Positions 43,366 to 52,602 are shown, numbered from the stretch's first letter. The stretch is DNA of 64,000 bases from Telmatospirillum sp. J64-1 (GCF_006980715.1 NZ_SBHN01000024.1:33882-97881), one strand, 5' to 3'. The notes: generated by a model from the letters alone, not told the origin. Numbers and translations: made by a program.

Positions 43366-44391
43366 ATGAAAAAAGCGCTGCTAGCGGCTGCCGCCGCCGG
43401 TATGGTGTCGTGGACTCTTTCCGGTGCCGCGATGGCGGCAGAGCGTGCCCAGATCATTACCGCGCCAGTGGGCTCTATTGTCCATACTGTGGGGTCGGCT
43501 ATTGCCAGCGTGGTTTCCCAAAATACCGATCTCGATCTGCTGGCCGTCCCGATGTCGGGACCGCAGGTGCTGGTGCCGCAGCTCAATTCCGGGCGAGGCG
43601 AGTTCACGCTGATCAACGCCGCCGACGCCTACGAGGCCCTGCGCGGCGAGCCGCCCGCCTATCGTGCCCCCAATGCCAACCTGCGCCTGGTCGCCGTCGG
43701 TTTCACCAATGAACTGGGGCTGATCACGCCGCGCAATTCCCCCATCCGCACCGCCGAGGACATTCGCGGCAAGAGGGTGACGGGGGTATTCTCCGCCCAT
43801 CAGACCTGCCAGAAACTGGCGACCGCCCAATTGGCCAATCTGGGCCTGACCTGGGATGACGTCCGGGTCGTTCCCGTCACCCATTCCCGCCAGGCCGTGC
43901 AGGCGATCGGCGAGGGCCGGGCCGATGTGGCGATGTGCGTTCCCCTGGGCCAGGCGATCGTGCGCGAGGTCAATGCGCAGACGCCCATCCGCTTCATCAG
44001 CATGAATGATGCCGAGGATGCGGTGCAGAAGGTCCGCCAGCACTTCCCGACCGGCAGGCTGGTGAGCTATCCGGCGGGTAGCGCGGACGGCGTTCTCGAG
44101 GACGTGAATATCTGGAGCTATCCCTTCTATCTCGTCGCCCACAAGGACGTGTCGCCGGATGCCGTCCATACCGTCCTGACCACGTTGGCGGAAAACATGG
44201 ACGACCTGCGCGCCGTCAGCGGAGTCTTCAACCGCTGGGACCCGCAGGCCATGGCCGATCCCGACATGACCATCCCGGTCCATGAAGGCGCCGTCCGCTT
44301 CTTCACCGAGCGGGGCCAGTGGGATGACGCCCTGCAATCGGCCCAGGAAAAGCTGCTCGACGAGACGCAGACGGTCGCAGGCAAAGGCTGA
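43366..44391 (+). CDS. TAXI-family TRAP transporter substrate-binding protein
   Basis: 341-residue periplasmic protein with a Sec signal peptide (MKKALLAAAAAGMVSWTLSGAAMAAE). The TAXI-type features are TAPVGSIVHTVGSAIASVV near the mature start, GEFTLINAADAYEAL, EDIRGKRVTGVF and GEGRADVAMCVPLGQA. Two cysteines (SAHQTCQKL and VAMCVP) may form a disulphide. It is the first gene of a seven-gene operon with the fused TRAP permease and a ring-hydroxylating dioxygenase, so an aromatic acid ligand is likely. Confidence 0.92.
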   Translation: MKKALLAAAAAGMVSWTLSGAAMAAERAQIITAPVGSIVHTVGSAIASVVSQNTDLDLLAVPMSGPQVLVPQLNSGRGEFTLINAADAYEALRGEPPAYRAPNANLRLVAVGFTNELGLITPRNSPIRTAEDIRGKRVTGVFSAHQTCQKLATAQLANLGLTWDDVRVVPVTHSRQAVQAIGEGRADVAMCVPLGQAIVREVNAQTPIRFISMNDAEDAVQKVRQHFPTGRLVSYPAGSADGVLEDVNIWSYPFYLVAHKDVSPDAVHTVLTTLAENMDDLRAVSGVFNRWDPQAMADPDMTIPVHEGAVRFFTERGQWDDALQSAQEKLLDETQTVAGKG

Positions 44392-44466
44392 CCGCCGGAA
44401 GGCGGCCCCTGGGAAAGCGGCTGCCTTCTTCCCGTCCTGACCACCGATGCTGTCTGGGAGTCCCCC

Positions 44467-46476
44467 ATGTCCGATCGTAATGCGAGTCCGGAAACGGAGA
44501 GCCATGTCCGCGTCCTGCCCGGACCCTGGCCTGTCGTGGCCCGTATCCTTCTTGCCGCGATTCCCCTTTTCGGGATCGTCTATGCCTTCAAGCTGCCCTC
44601 CTATGTCGGTTATTCCATGTGGAGCGAGCAGGCGGCCCTGCTGGTCCTGGGAATGGGGCTGGCGGCGTCCTTCCTGCTGGTCCCGGCCAGGAAGACGGAG
44701 ACCCCGCAGGGGCCTTCGGCGCTGGATGTCGGCTTTGCCGCGCTCAGCCTGATCGTCACGCTGCGCACGACCTTTCAGTACGAGGAACTCGTTGCCTCGG
44801 GCTTCCTCGGTACCGGTGCCGCCTATTACGTCACCATCCTGTCCGCTGCCGCCACGATCCTGCTGATCCTCGAGGCGCTGCGGCGTCTGACGGGATGGAT
44901 CATGGTGGTGCTCGTCGCGGTCTTCCTGGCCTATGCCTATGGCGCCAATGTGATGCCCGGCCCCTTCCGGGGAAATGCGCCCGAAACCGATTTCCTGCTG
45001 GCCTATCTGCATCTGGATTCTGCGGGCGTCCTGGGCACCGCGCTGTCGGTCGTCGTTACCACGGTGATTGCCTATGTCCTGCTGGGGGTCGCGCTGTTCC
45101 GCCTGGGCGGCGGCGAGATGTTCCTCAATCTCGCCTTGGCGGTGATGGGGCGCTTCAGCGGCGGTTCGGCGAAATCGGCGGTCATGGCGTCTTCGATGTT
45201 CGGGGCGATCTCGGGCAGCGCCGTCGCCAATGTGGCGACCACCGGCATCGTCACCATTCCCCTGATGAAGAAGGGCGGCTATCGCCCCGCCCAGGCCGGT
45301 GCGGTTGAGGCCGTGGCCTCGACGGGCGGGCAGCTTCTGCCGCCGATCATGGGGGCGGCCGCCTTCATCATGTCCGACTTCCTGCAGGTGCCCTATACCC
45401 AGGTGGCGCTGGCCGCGCTGCTGCCGGCCCTGATCTTCTATTTCGCGCTGTTCATGCAGATCCATCTCTATGCCGCCCGGCACGGCATCCGACCGCTGGA
45501 GCCGCAGGAACGCCCGCGCGTCAAGGACAGCCTGAAGCGCCACTGGCCCTTCCTGGTGCCGCTCGTCCTGCTGGTCTATCTGCTGTTCTTCCGGGGCTGG
45601 CAGCCCGAACAGGCGGCGCTGGCGAGCCTGGTCCTGGTCGTCGCCGCCGCGCTGGTGGTGCGCGAGGTGCCGGTCACGCTGAAATCCCTGTTCGCGGTGC
45701 TGGAGAGGGCGGGGCGCAGCCTGCTCGAGATCATCGTCATCACGGCGGCGGCGGGGTTGATCATCGGCGTCCTGTCGATCACCGGGCTCAGCTTCTCGCT
45801 CGGCGTCTCCATCGCCGAGGCCAGCGGTTCTAACATCCTGCTTCTGCTGCTAGTCACGGCGCTGACCGCCATCGTCTTCGGCATGGGGATGCCGACCACC
45901 GCCGTCTACGTGCTGATGGCGACGCTGCTGGCGCCCGCCCTGGTGGCGGCCGGGGTCAATGCCATGGCGGCCCATCTGTTCGTCCTTTATTTCGGCGTGC
46001 TGTCGATGATCACGCCGCCGGTCTGCCTGGCCTCCTTCACGGCGGCGTCGCTGGCCCGCGCGCCCTTCATGCGCACCGGCTGCGAATCCCTGCGCTTCGG
46101 CGCCGTCGCCTTCATCGTGCCCTTCCTGTTCGCCAGCGAGCCCGCCTTGCTGCTTCAGGATGCTTCCTGGACCCAGGTGGGCCAGGCGCTGGTGACGGCG
46201 ATCATCGGCTGCCTTCTCTTCGCCGCGGCGATCGAAGGCTATCTCTTCGACCTTCTGACCCTTCCCTTGCGCCTTCTGGCCGGTCTCGGCGGGCTGCTGC
46301 TGCTGATCCCGGCCTCGGCGGAGTACCTGCCCATGGCTGCGGGAAGCGACCAGGTCGGCTTCGTCATTGGCGCCGTGGTCCTGGTCGTGAACTGGTGGCG
46401 GGGGCGTGCCATGCGGGGCGAGAGACGCAGCGTCTCGGCCCTTTCCCCCATCGGCAAAGAAAATCCTACGGAGTAA
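44467..46476 (+). CDS. TRAP transporter fused permease (DctQ-DctM fusion, TAXI type)
   Basis: 669-residue inner-membrane protein: an N-terminal small-permease-like part (about 15-170), a large-permease part (GRFSGGSAKSAVMASSMFGAISGSAVANVATTGIVTIPLMKKGGYRPAQAGAVEAVASTGGQ in the centre), and a C-terminal group of extra helices (about 560-660). GMGMPTTAVYVLMATLLAP is a standard fused-permease motif. It lies 75 bases after its binding protein and six bases before the dioxygenase alpha gene. Fused permeases pair with TAXI binding proteins, as here. Confidence 0.95.
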   Translation: MSDRNASPETESHVRVLPGPWPVVARILLAAIPLFGIVYAFKLPSYVGYSMWSEQAALLVLGMGLAASFLLVPARKTETPQGPSALDVGFAALSLIVTLRTTFQYEELVASGFLGTGAAYYVTILSAAATILLILEALRRLTGWIMVVLVAVFLAYAYGANVMPGPFRGNAPETDFLLAYLHLDSAGVLGTALSVVVTTVIAYVLLGVALFRLGGGEMFLNLALAVMGRFSGGSAKSAVMASSMFGAISGSAVANVATTGIVTIPLMKKGGYRPAQAGAVEAVASTGGQLLPPIMGAAAFIMSDFLQVPYTQVALAALLPALIFYFALFMQIHLYAARHGIRPLEPQERPRVKDSLKRHWPFLVPLVLLVYLLFFRGWQPEQAALASLVLVVAAALVVREVPVTLKSLFAVLERAGRSLLEIIVITAAAGLIIGVLSITGLSFSLGVSIAEASGSNILLLLLVTALTAIVFGMGMPTTAVYVLMATLLAPALVAAGVNAMAAHLFVLYFGVLSMITPPVCLASFTAASLARAPFMRTGCESLRFGAVAFIVPFLFASEPALLLQDASWTQVGQALVTAIIGCLLFAAAIEGYLFDLLTLPLRLLAGLGGLLLLIPASAEYLPMAAGSDQVGFVIGAVVLVVNWWRGRAMRGERRSVSALSPIGKENPTE

Positions 46477-46482
46477 ACAGCC

Positions 46483-47844
46483 ATGAACAACATCACCCTC
46501 AAGTCGCACCCGGACTCGGCGCGCACGGCTGGCCGCAATGCCGGGGACATGGTGGATGACCGCATCGAGGACGGTGTCTTCCGTGTCGATCGCAGCGTCT
46601 ATACGGATCGCGACATCTTCGCGCAGGAACTTGCGCGCATCTTCACCCGGACCTGGGTCTTCCTCTGCCATGAAAGCCAGGTGCCCGAGCCGGGGGATTA
46701 TTTCTCGACCTATATCGGCGAGCAGCCCGTCTTCGTCATTCGCGGCAAGGATGGCGAGGTCCGCTCCTTCCTCAATGCCTGCGCCCATCGCGGCGCCGTG
46801 CTGACGCCCCGCCGCCAGGGCCGGGCGCTGACCCTGACCTGCCGCTTCCATGGCTGGTGCTTCAATGCCGAAGGGCGCTGCACCAAGATCAAGAACGAGA
46901 AGGAAGGCTGGCCCGAAGCCTCCATCCGCAGCGAGATGTCGCTCAAGCCGGTGGCGCGGGTCGCCAGCTACAGGGGCTTCGTCTTCGGCTGCCTCGATCC
47001 GGATGTCGCCGATCTCGAAACCTCGCTGGCCGGGGCCAAGGAATTCATCGACCTGCTGGCCGACCAGTCGCCCGAGGGTCTGGAAGTGGTCAGCGGCAGT
47101 TCCGACTACATCATCCGCGGCAATTGGAAGATGCAGGCCGAGAACGGCGTCGACGGCTATCATGTCGGCACCGTCCACCGCGTCTTCGCCTCGGCGATGG
47201 CCAATCGCGAGCAGCGCGACGGCGTGGAAGGCGTGCGCAAGACCGAGGCGGGCCGCATCGCCGGCGGCGTTCCCACCGGCTGCTACGACCTGGGCCAGGG
47301 CCATATGATGATCTGGGCCGGCCGCTCGACGCCCGAGGCCGCGCCGCTATGGGAAGCCCGCGACCGCCTGCTCGCCACCTATCCGGAGGGCAAGGTGCGC
47401 TGGATGATCGAGCGCGGGCGCAATCTCTGCCTCTTCCCCAATGTGCTGCTGATGGACCAGCCCTCGACCCAGATCCGGGTGTTCCGTCCGCTCGATGTCG
47501 ACCGCACCCTGGTCAGCGTCTATTGCATCGCCCCCAAGGGCGAAAGCCCCGAAGCCCGCGCCGCCCGCCTGCGCAAGTTCGAGGACTTCTACATGGTGAC
47601 CGGCATGGCCACGCCCGACGATCTGGCGGCGCTGGAGGATTGCGAAAGCGGCGCCAAGGCGACGGGGGCGCGCTGGAACGACATGACGCGCGGCCTCGCC
47701 ACCATGACCGAAGGCCCCGACGAGGTGGCGGCGGAACTGGGGGCGAAACCGGTGACCAGCAATTCCTGCTGGGATTTTGAAACGCTCTATCACGGCTTCT
47801 ATCGCCGCTGGAGCGAATTGATGACCGAGACGCAGGAGGGCTGA
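46483..47844 (+). CDS. Rieske aromatic ring-hydroxylating dioxygenase, alpha subunit
   Basis: 453-residue catalytic subunit. The Rieske [2Fe-2S] ligands are Cys100, His102, Cys120 and His123 (CAHRG and CRFHGW). The mononuclear iron site is Asp224, His227, His232 in ENGVDGYHVGTVH. Length and motifs place it with benzoate, toluate, anthranilate and cumate dioxygenases. With the beta subunit and reductase it would form a cis-dihydrodiol on an aromatic acid delivered by the TAXI transporter. Whether it attacks carbons 1,2 (BenA) or 2,3 (cumate-like) cannot be read from sequence; the downstream genes favour 2,3. Confidence 0.93.
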   Translation: MNNITLKSHPDSARTAGRNAGDMVDDRIEDGVFRVDRSVYTDRDIFAQELARIFTRTWVFLCHESQVPEPGDYFSTYIGEQPVFVIRGKDGEVRSFLNACAHRGAVLTPRRQGRALTLTCRFHGWCFNAEGRCTKIKNEKEGWPEASIRSEMSLKPVARVASYRGFVFGCLDPDVADLETSLAGAKEFIDLLADQSPEGLEVVSGSSDYIIRGNWKMQAENGVDGYHVGTVHRVFASAMANREQRDGVEGVRKTEAGRIAGGVPTGCYDLGQGHMMIWAGRSTPEAAPLWEARDRLLATYPEGKVRWMIERGRNLCLFPNVLLMDQPSTQIRVFRPLDVDRTLVSVYCIAPKGESPEARAARLRKFEDFYMVTGMATPDDLAALEDCESGAKATGARWNDMTRGLATMTEGPDEVAAELGAKPVTSNSCWDFETLYHGFYRRWSELMTETQEG

Positions 47845-47847
47845 GGG

Positions 47848-48363
47848 ATGACGATGGTTGAAACGAAGGCGGCGCCGGTCACGCGCGATGCCGTGGAAGA
47901 GCTGCTGTTCCTCGAGGCCGATCTGCTCGACCGGCGCCAATGGGACGAATGGCTCTCGCTCTACACCCCCGACGCGGTGTTCTGGGTGCCGTCCTGGCGC
48001 AACGAGGACCAGACGGTCGAAAATCCGGAACTGGAGCTGAACCTCATCTACATCAATGGCCGTGGCGGGCTGGAAGACCGCGTCTTCCGCTTCGATTCCG
48101 GCGATTCCTATGCCTCGCTGCCCCTGCCGGCGACCAGTCATGTCGTCGGCTCGGTGCGCCTGCTCCGCCAGACGGACGAGCAGGTGGAGGCCGGCGCGAA
48201 ATGGATCGTCGCCACCATGAGCCATCGGCGCGGCACGCAGATCCGTTCCGGCTGGTACGACTATGTCCTGCGCCGCACCGAGCATGGCCTGCGCATCGCC
48301 CGCAAGAAGGTGACCCTTCTCGAGACGGCCATCGACGGCACCATCGACGTCTACAATCTCTAG
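47848..48363 (+). CDS. Aromatic ring-hydroxylating dioxygenase, beta subunit
   Basis: 171-residue NTF2-fold structural subunit: VEELLFLEADLLDRRQWDEWLSLYTPDAVFWVPSW, then GLEDRVFRFDSGDSYASLPLPATSHVVGSVRLL and the C-terminal IARKKVTLLETAIDGTIDVYNL. It starts three bases after the alpha gene and forms the alpha3-beta3 oxygenase with it. Length and ending match BenB-type subunits. Confidence 0.93.
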   Translation: MTMVETKAAPVTRDAVEELLFLEADLLDRRQWDEWLSLYTPDAVFWVPSWRNEDQTVENPELELNLIYINGRGGLEDRVFRFDSGDSYASLPLPATSHVVGSVRLLRQTDEQVEAGAKWIVATMSHRRGTQIRSGWYDYVLRRTEHGLRIARKKVTLLETAIDGTIDVYNL

Positions 48364-48377
48364 GAAAGGCGGTCATC

Positions 48378-49424
48378 ATGGAAATGCTCGCCTTGTGCAA
48401 GACGGAATCCGGTCCGGCCGGCGTGGGGCTGCGCCGGGTCCGGATTCCCGAGCCGGGGCCGGGGGAGATCCTGGTCAAGGTCCGCTTCGGCGGGCTCTGC
48501 GGCACCGATATGCAGATCTACCACTGGGCGCCGCGCATGGCCCGCCGCATGACCGCGCTGCCGCGCGTCCTGGGCCATGAAATCAGCGGCACCGTCGCGG
48601 CGGTCGGGGAAGGCGTCTTCTCCGTCGCCCGGGGCGACCATGTCAGCCTGGAAAGCCATCTGTCCTGCGGTAAATGCCGTCAGTGCCTGATGGACCAGGC
48701 TCATCTCTGCCCCCATACGCAATATCCCGGCATCGATTTCGATGGCGGATTCGCGGAATGGGTGGTGGTTCCGGCCCGCATCGCCTGGGTCCATCCCCCC
48801 GGCGTGTCCGATGAGGTGGCGACGCTGATGGAGCCCTTCGGCATCGCCGTCCATGCCTGCCTGGAAGGCACCGGCGTGGCCGGGCAGGCGGTGCTGGTCA
48901 GCGGCTGCGGCCCCATCGGCCTGATGGCGGTGGGCGCGGCACGGGCCCTGGGGGCGAGCATGATCATCGCCAGCGATCCCAATCCCTTGCGGCGGCACAA
49001 GGCGCAGGAGATGGGGGCCGACCGGCTGGTCGATCCGGGCGAGGAAGACCTGCTGGCGGTCGCGAAGGACATGACCGGCGGCTATGGCGTCGATGTGGCG
49101 CTGGAATTTTCCGGGGCGGAGGCCGGGTTCCGTGCCTCCATCGCCTCGGTGCGCAAGGGCGGCGACTTCCGCCTCGTCGGCGCGCCCTCCCATCCGATCA
49201 GCCTCGACCTGACGCAGTGGCTGCTGCAATGCCCGACCATCCACAACATCCATGGCCGCCGGATCTGGCGGACATGGCAGCAGGCGGTGGACCTGCTGAC
49301 GCGCAAGCGGATCGATCTCGGCCCCCTGGTGTCGCATGTCCTGCCGCTGCGCGACGGCGTGCGGGCCTTCGACCTCGTGCTCCAGGGGCAGGCGGTCAAA
49401 CCCCTCCTTGAAATGACAGACTGA
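48378..49424 (+). CDS. Zinc-dependent medium-chain alcohol dehydrogenase, Tdh-like; possible dihydrodiol dehydrogenase
   Basis: 348-residue MDR enzyme. Catalytic zinc ligands are Cys41, His67 and Glu68 (GGLCGTD, VLGHE). The structural zinc lobe is intact (Cys97, 100, 103, 111). The NAD motif is VSGCGPIGLMAVG. Overall it resembles threonine dehydrogenase (HIYNW-like IYHW, GLEMSG-like ALEFSG). In classical benzoate operons this position is held by BenD, a short-chain dehydrogenase that also decarboxylates. Here an MDR enzyme, which would not decarboxylate, occupies it, so it may rearomatise a 2,3-dihydrodiol to a 2,3-dihydroxybenzoate-type acid. Confidence 0.88.
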   Translation: MEMLALCKTESGPAGVGLRRVRIPEPGPGEILVKVRFGGLCGTDMQIYHWAPRMARRMTALPRVLGHEISGTVAAVGEGVFSVARGDHVSLESHLSCGKCRQCLMDQAHLCPHTQYPGIDFDGGFAEWVVVPARIAWVHPPGVSDEVATLMEPFGIAVHACLEGTGVAGQAVLVSGCGPIGLMAVGAARALGASMIIASDPNPLRRHKAQEMGADRLVDPGEEDLLAVAKDMTGGYGVDVALEFSGAEAGFRASIASVRKGGDFRLVGAPSHPISLDLTQWLLQCPTIHNIHGRRIWRTWQQAVDLLTRKRIDLGPLVSHVLPLRDGVRAFDLVLQGQAVKPLLEMTD

Positions 49425-49436
49425 AGCGGGGCGAGC

Positions 49437-50465
49437 ATGCATCAGACGAAGACGGGCCATACCGTCACCTGCATCTTCGAGAACGGCCATGCGGCGCAAC
49501 TGTCCATCCGTCCCAGCGAGACCGTCTATCAGGCGGCGCTGCGCGCGGGCCTGTCGCTGGAAACCGATTGCCGCGAAGGCGGCTGTGGCGTGTGCAAGGC
49601 GACCTTGTGCAGCGGGCAGGGCGACCTGGGCGATTTCAGCGACGAAGCCCTGTCGGACCAGGAGGTCGAGGAAGGCTTCATCCTGACCTGCCAGTTCCGC
49701 CCCGCCTCGGATGTGGTGATCCAGTTCCCCTACGACGCCGAACAACGGGAAAAGGCCGCCGTTACCGGCAGGCTGCAGACGGTGGAACGCGCCGCCGAGG
49801 ACGTGATGCGGCTGGTCATCCGCCCCGAGGAGGGCTTCCCGCCTTTCCTGCCCGGGCAATATGCCAATATCGCCGGGCCGGGGATGGCGGGAACTCGCAG
49901 CTATTCCTTCGCCAATGCACCGGGACAGGCCGAGGAACTGGAATTTTTCGTCCGGCTGCTGCCCCGGGGCGAGATGAGCGATTATCTGCGCGAGCGGGCC
50001 AGGCCGGGCGATGCGATCCAGCTTTTCGGCCCGCTGGGCCAGTTCTTCCTGCGCCCCCCGGTCCGGCCGGTCCTGATGGTGGCCGGGGGAACCGGCCTCG
50101 CGCCCATGCTCAGCATGGTGCGGCAGATCGCCCAGAGCATCGATGCGCCGCCGCCGGGGACGCTGCTTTACGGCGCCAACCGCCCGGAAGAGCTGTTCGC
50201 GGAAGAGGAACTGGCCGCTTTCGGCGACTGGCTGACGGTTCACCGGATCGTGAAGGAGGCGCCGGCAGGCGATTGGACGGGCCCTTGCGGCTTCGTCACC
50301 GATTTCCTCGAGGCGGAAATTCTGTCCGTCGCGCGGGAAAGCGACGCCTATCTCTGCGGCCCACCCGCGATGATCGACGAGGCCCGGCGGCGGCTGACGG
50401 CGGCAGGCGTACCGGCCAAGCGCATCCATGCCGAAAAATTCGTCGCGGCGGTTTCGAAACCGTGA
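49437..50465 (+). CDS. Dioxygenase electron-transfer component (ferredoxin-NADH reductase, BenC-type)
   Basis: 342-residue three-domain protein. A plant-type [2Fe-2S] ferredoxin domain comes first (Cys45, Cys50, Cys53, Cys85), then an FAD domain with RSYSFAN, then an NADH domain with VAGGTGLAPMLSM and the C-terminal CGPPAMIDEA. It passes electrons from NADH to the Rieske oxygenase. The order ferredoxin-FAD-NAD is that of BenC/XylZ. It follows the alcohol dehydrogenase gene by 12 bases. Confidence 0.94.
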   Translation: MHQTKTGHTVTCIFENGHAAQLSIRPSETVYQAALRAGLSLETDCREGGCGVCKATLCSGQGDLGDFSDEALSDQEVEEGFILTCQFRPASDVVIQFPYDAEQREKAAVTGRLQTVERAAEDVMRLVIRPEEGFPPFLPGQYANIAGPGMAGTRSYSFANAPGQAEELEFFVRLLPRGEMSDYLRERARPGDAIQLFGPLGQFFLRPPVRPVLMVAGGTGLAPMLSMVRQIAQSIDAPPPGTLLYGANRPEELFAEEELAAFGDWLTVHRIVKEAPAGDWTGPCGFVTDFLEAEILSVARESDAYLCGPPAMIDEARRRLTAAGVPAKRIHAEKFVAAVSKP

Positions 50466-50583
50466 GGGAATACCAAGCCTCTTGTCCTTGGCCGTGAATC
50501 CGGCGACCCTGCCATGGGGCAGGCCGTGCGACCATTGAGCGGAACGCCATCGGCCGTCCTTCTGGTCATGCGGAGGGGGACAG

Positions 50584-51363
50584 ATGGTGGCGCTTTCGGC
50601 GAATTTGGGCTTTCTCTTTACCGACCGGCCGCTGCCCGAGGCCATTCTCGCGGCCAAGGCGGCCGGTTTTTCCGCCGTGGAATGCCATTGGCCTTATGAT
50701 TTCGATCCGGCGGAGATCAAGGCGGCGCTCGATGCCACCGGCCTGCCGATGGTCGGCATCAATACCTTGCGGGGCGATCTGGCGCGCGGCGAGAACGGGC
50801 TTGCGGCCTTGTCCGGCCGCGAAGAGGAGGCCCGCGCCGTCATCCGCCAGGCCGTGGAGTACGCGGCGGCGATCGGCGCGGCCAATGTCCATGTCATGGC
50901 GGGCAGGAAGGGGCATGGGGCCGAAACGGCGACCTTCGTCGCCAATCTGCGTTTCGCCGCCGAACTGGCGGGCGCACATGGCATCGGTATCCTGATCGAG
51001 CCGCTGAACCCTCATGACGCCCCGGACTATTTCCTGAATTCCATCCAGACGGCCCGCGCCGTCATTGAAACGGTCGGGGCGCCCAATCTGAAGATCATGT
51101 TCGATTGCTACCACCAGCAGCGTCTGGGCGGCGAGTTGATCGGCACCTTCCTGCGCCACAAGGACCTGATCGGACATGTCCAGTTCGCTTCGGCGCCCGA
51201 TCGTGCCGAGCCCGACCACGGCGAGGTCGATTACGCTTGGCTCCTGCCAGCACTCCGGCGGCTCGGCTATGCGGGCCGGTTCGGCGCGGAATACAGGCCC
51301 GTGAGCGGCAGCATGGACTGGATGAGGATGTTCCATGCCGAAGATGGAGCCCCGGCCGGATAG
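50584..51363 (+). CDS. Hydroxypyruvate isomerase-family protein (Hyi/OtnI-like)
   Basis: 259-residue TIM-barrel protein. Family motifs are Glu139 in LIEPLNPHDAPDYFL, MFDCYHQQ, GHVQFASAPDRAEPDHGEVDY and the C-terminal FGAEYRP with the second metal Glu. Known members isomerise hydroxypyruvate/tartronate semialdehyde or 2-oxo-tetronates. It is separated from the reductase by 118 bases and may be only loosely part of the aromatic operon. No glyoxylate carboligase or tartronate semialdehyde reductase is nearby, so its role here is unclear. Confidence 0.9.
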   Translation: MVALSANLGFLFTDRPLPEAILAAKAAGFSAVECHWPYDFDPAEIKAALDATGLPMVGINTLRGDLARGENGLAALSGREEEARAVIRQAVEYAAAIGAANVHVMAGRKGHGAETATFVANLRFAAELAGAHGIGILIEPLNPHDAPDYFLNSIQTARAVIETVGAPNLKIMFDCYHQQRLGGELIGTFLRHKDLIGHVQFASAPDRAEPDHGEVDYAWLLPALRRLGYAGRFGAEYRPVSGSMDWMRMFHAEDGAPAG

Positions 51364-51528
51364 CTTTTCCTCGCTATTCCCCCGGTCCTGCAGGGCATCC
51401 ATCCAGGATGGCTAGGCTTGCGGAGGCGGCGGATCCCCTTAGATATTTGCCGCCGTGCTCGCCGCTGCTCGACCGAGGGCGGTGACCGGTCTTCACGTTG
51501 ATGCTTGCTTGAAAGAGGAGTATTGCCG

Positions 51529-52581
51529 ATGAAGATCGCGCAGATTGCCCCGCTGGCCGAGGCCGTCCCTCCCAAGCTGTATGGCGGGACCGAGCGGATC
51601 GTCTCCTATCTCACCGAGGAACTCGTCCGCCAGGGACATGACGTCACCTTGTTCGCCAGCGGCGATTCCGAGACCGCTGCGACGCTGGTGCCGTGCTCTC
51701 CGAAGGCGCTTCGCCTCGACCCGGATGTCCGCGACCCGGTTCCCCATATCCTGACCATGATCGAGGAGGTCCGCCGCCGGGCAGGCGACTTCGATATTCT
51801 GCACTTCCACATTGACTTGATGCATTTTCCGACCTTCCGGGAGATCGCGCAGCGGACCGTGACGACGCTGCACGGGCGGCTGGACCTGCCCGACCTGCAG
51901 CCCTTCTATCGCAGCTTCCCGGACTTCCCGCTGGTATCGATTTCCGACGACCAGCGCCGCCCGATGCCCCCCGGCAATTGGGTGGGCACCGTCCATCACG
52001 GCCTGCCGCGCGATCTTCTGACCTTCACGCCCTTCCCGCGCGAGGGTTATCTCGCCTTCCTCGGCCGGATCTCGCCGGAGAAGCGTCCCGATCTGGCGAT
52101 TGAGATCGCGCGGCGGAGCGGGCTGCCCCTCAAGATGGCGGCGAAGGTGGACGAGGCCGACCGCGACTATTTCGAAAGCCGCATCCGGCCCCTGCTGGAC
52201 GACCCGCTGGTCGAATTCATCGGCGAGATCGGCGAGTCCGAGAAGAGCGCTTTCCTGGGCAATGCCCGGGCGCTGCTGTTCCCCATCGATTGGCCCGAAC
52301 CCTTCGGCCTGGTCATGATCGAGGCGATGGCCTGCGGTACCCCCGTGATCGCCTTCCGCCGCGGCTCCGTCCCCGAGGTGATCGAGCACGGGCTGACCGG
52401 CTTCATCGTGGAAACGGTCGAGGAAGCCGTCCAGGCGCTGGACCGCCTGGACGAGTTGAGCCGGCTGGAAGTGCGCCGTCGCTTCGAGAAGCGATTCTCC
52501 GCCGAGAGGATGGCGCGGGATTACCTGGCGATCTATCGCTCGCTGACGGAGCCTTCCCGGCAGCCGCTTCAGGTCGCGTGA
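51529..52581 (+). CDS. Glycosyltransferase family 4
   Basis: 350-residue GT-B glycosyltransferase: KLYGGTERIVSYLTEELVRQGHDVTLFASGDS (acceptor side), then the nucleotide-sugar domain with YLAFLGRISPEKRPDLAIEIARRSGLPLKMAAKVD and the EX7E motif PEPFGLVMIEAMACGTPVIAFRRGSVPEVIEHG. GAGGAG precedes the ATG at 51529; an earlier in-frame TTG-type start is weaker. It is followed 21 bases later by a glucosidase gene. This pair recurs in alphaproteobacteria, but the glycan is not known. Confidence 0.93.
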   Translation: MKIAQIAPLAEAVPPKLYGGTERIVSYLTEELVRQGHDVTLFASGDSETAATLVPCSPKALRLDPDVRDPVPHILTMIEEVRRRAGDFDILHFHIDLMHFPTFREIAQRTVTTLHGRLDLPDLQPFYRSFPDFPLVSISDDQRRPMPPGNWVGTVHHGLPRDLLTFTPFPREGYLAFLGRISPEKRPDLAIEIARRSGLPLKMAAKVDEADRDYFESRIRPLLDDPLVEFIGEIGESEKSAFLGNARALLFPIDWPEPFGLVMIEAMACGTPVIAFRRGSVPEVIEHGLTGFIVETVEEAVQALDRLDELSRLEVRRRFEKRFSAERMARDYLAIYRSLTEPSRQPLQVA

Positions 52582-52602
52582 CGGAACGGCGGAGGAGGTT
52601 CC

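Noticed and set aside
48360..50657. A 765-codon minus-strand frame opposite the MDR and reductase genes
   Set aside because: Covers two genes with clear zinc, iron-sulphur and flavin motifs on the other strand; product composition is that of a shadow.
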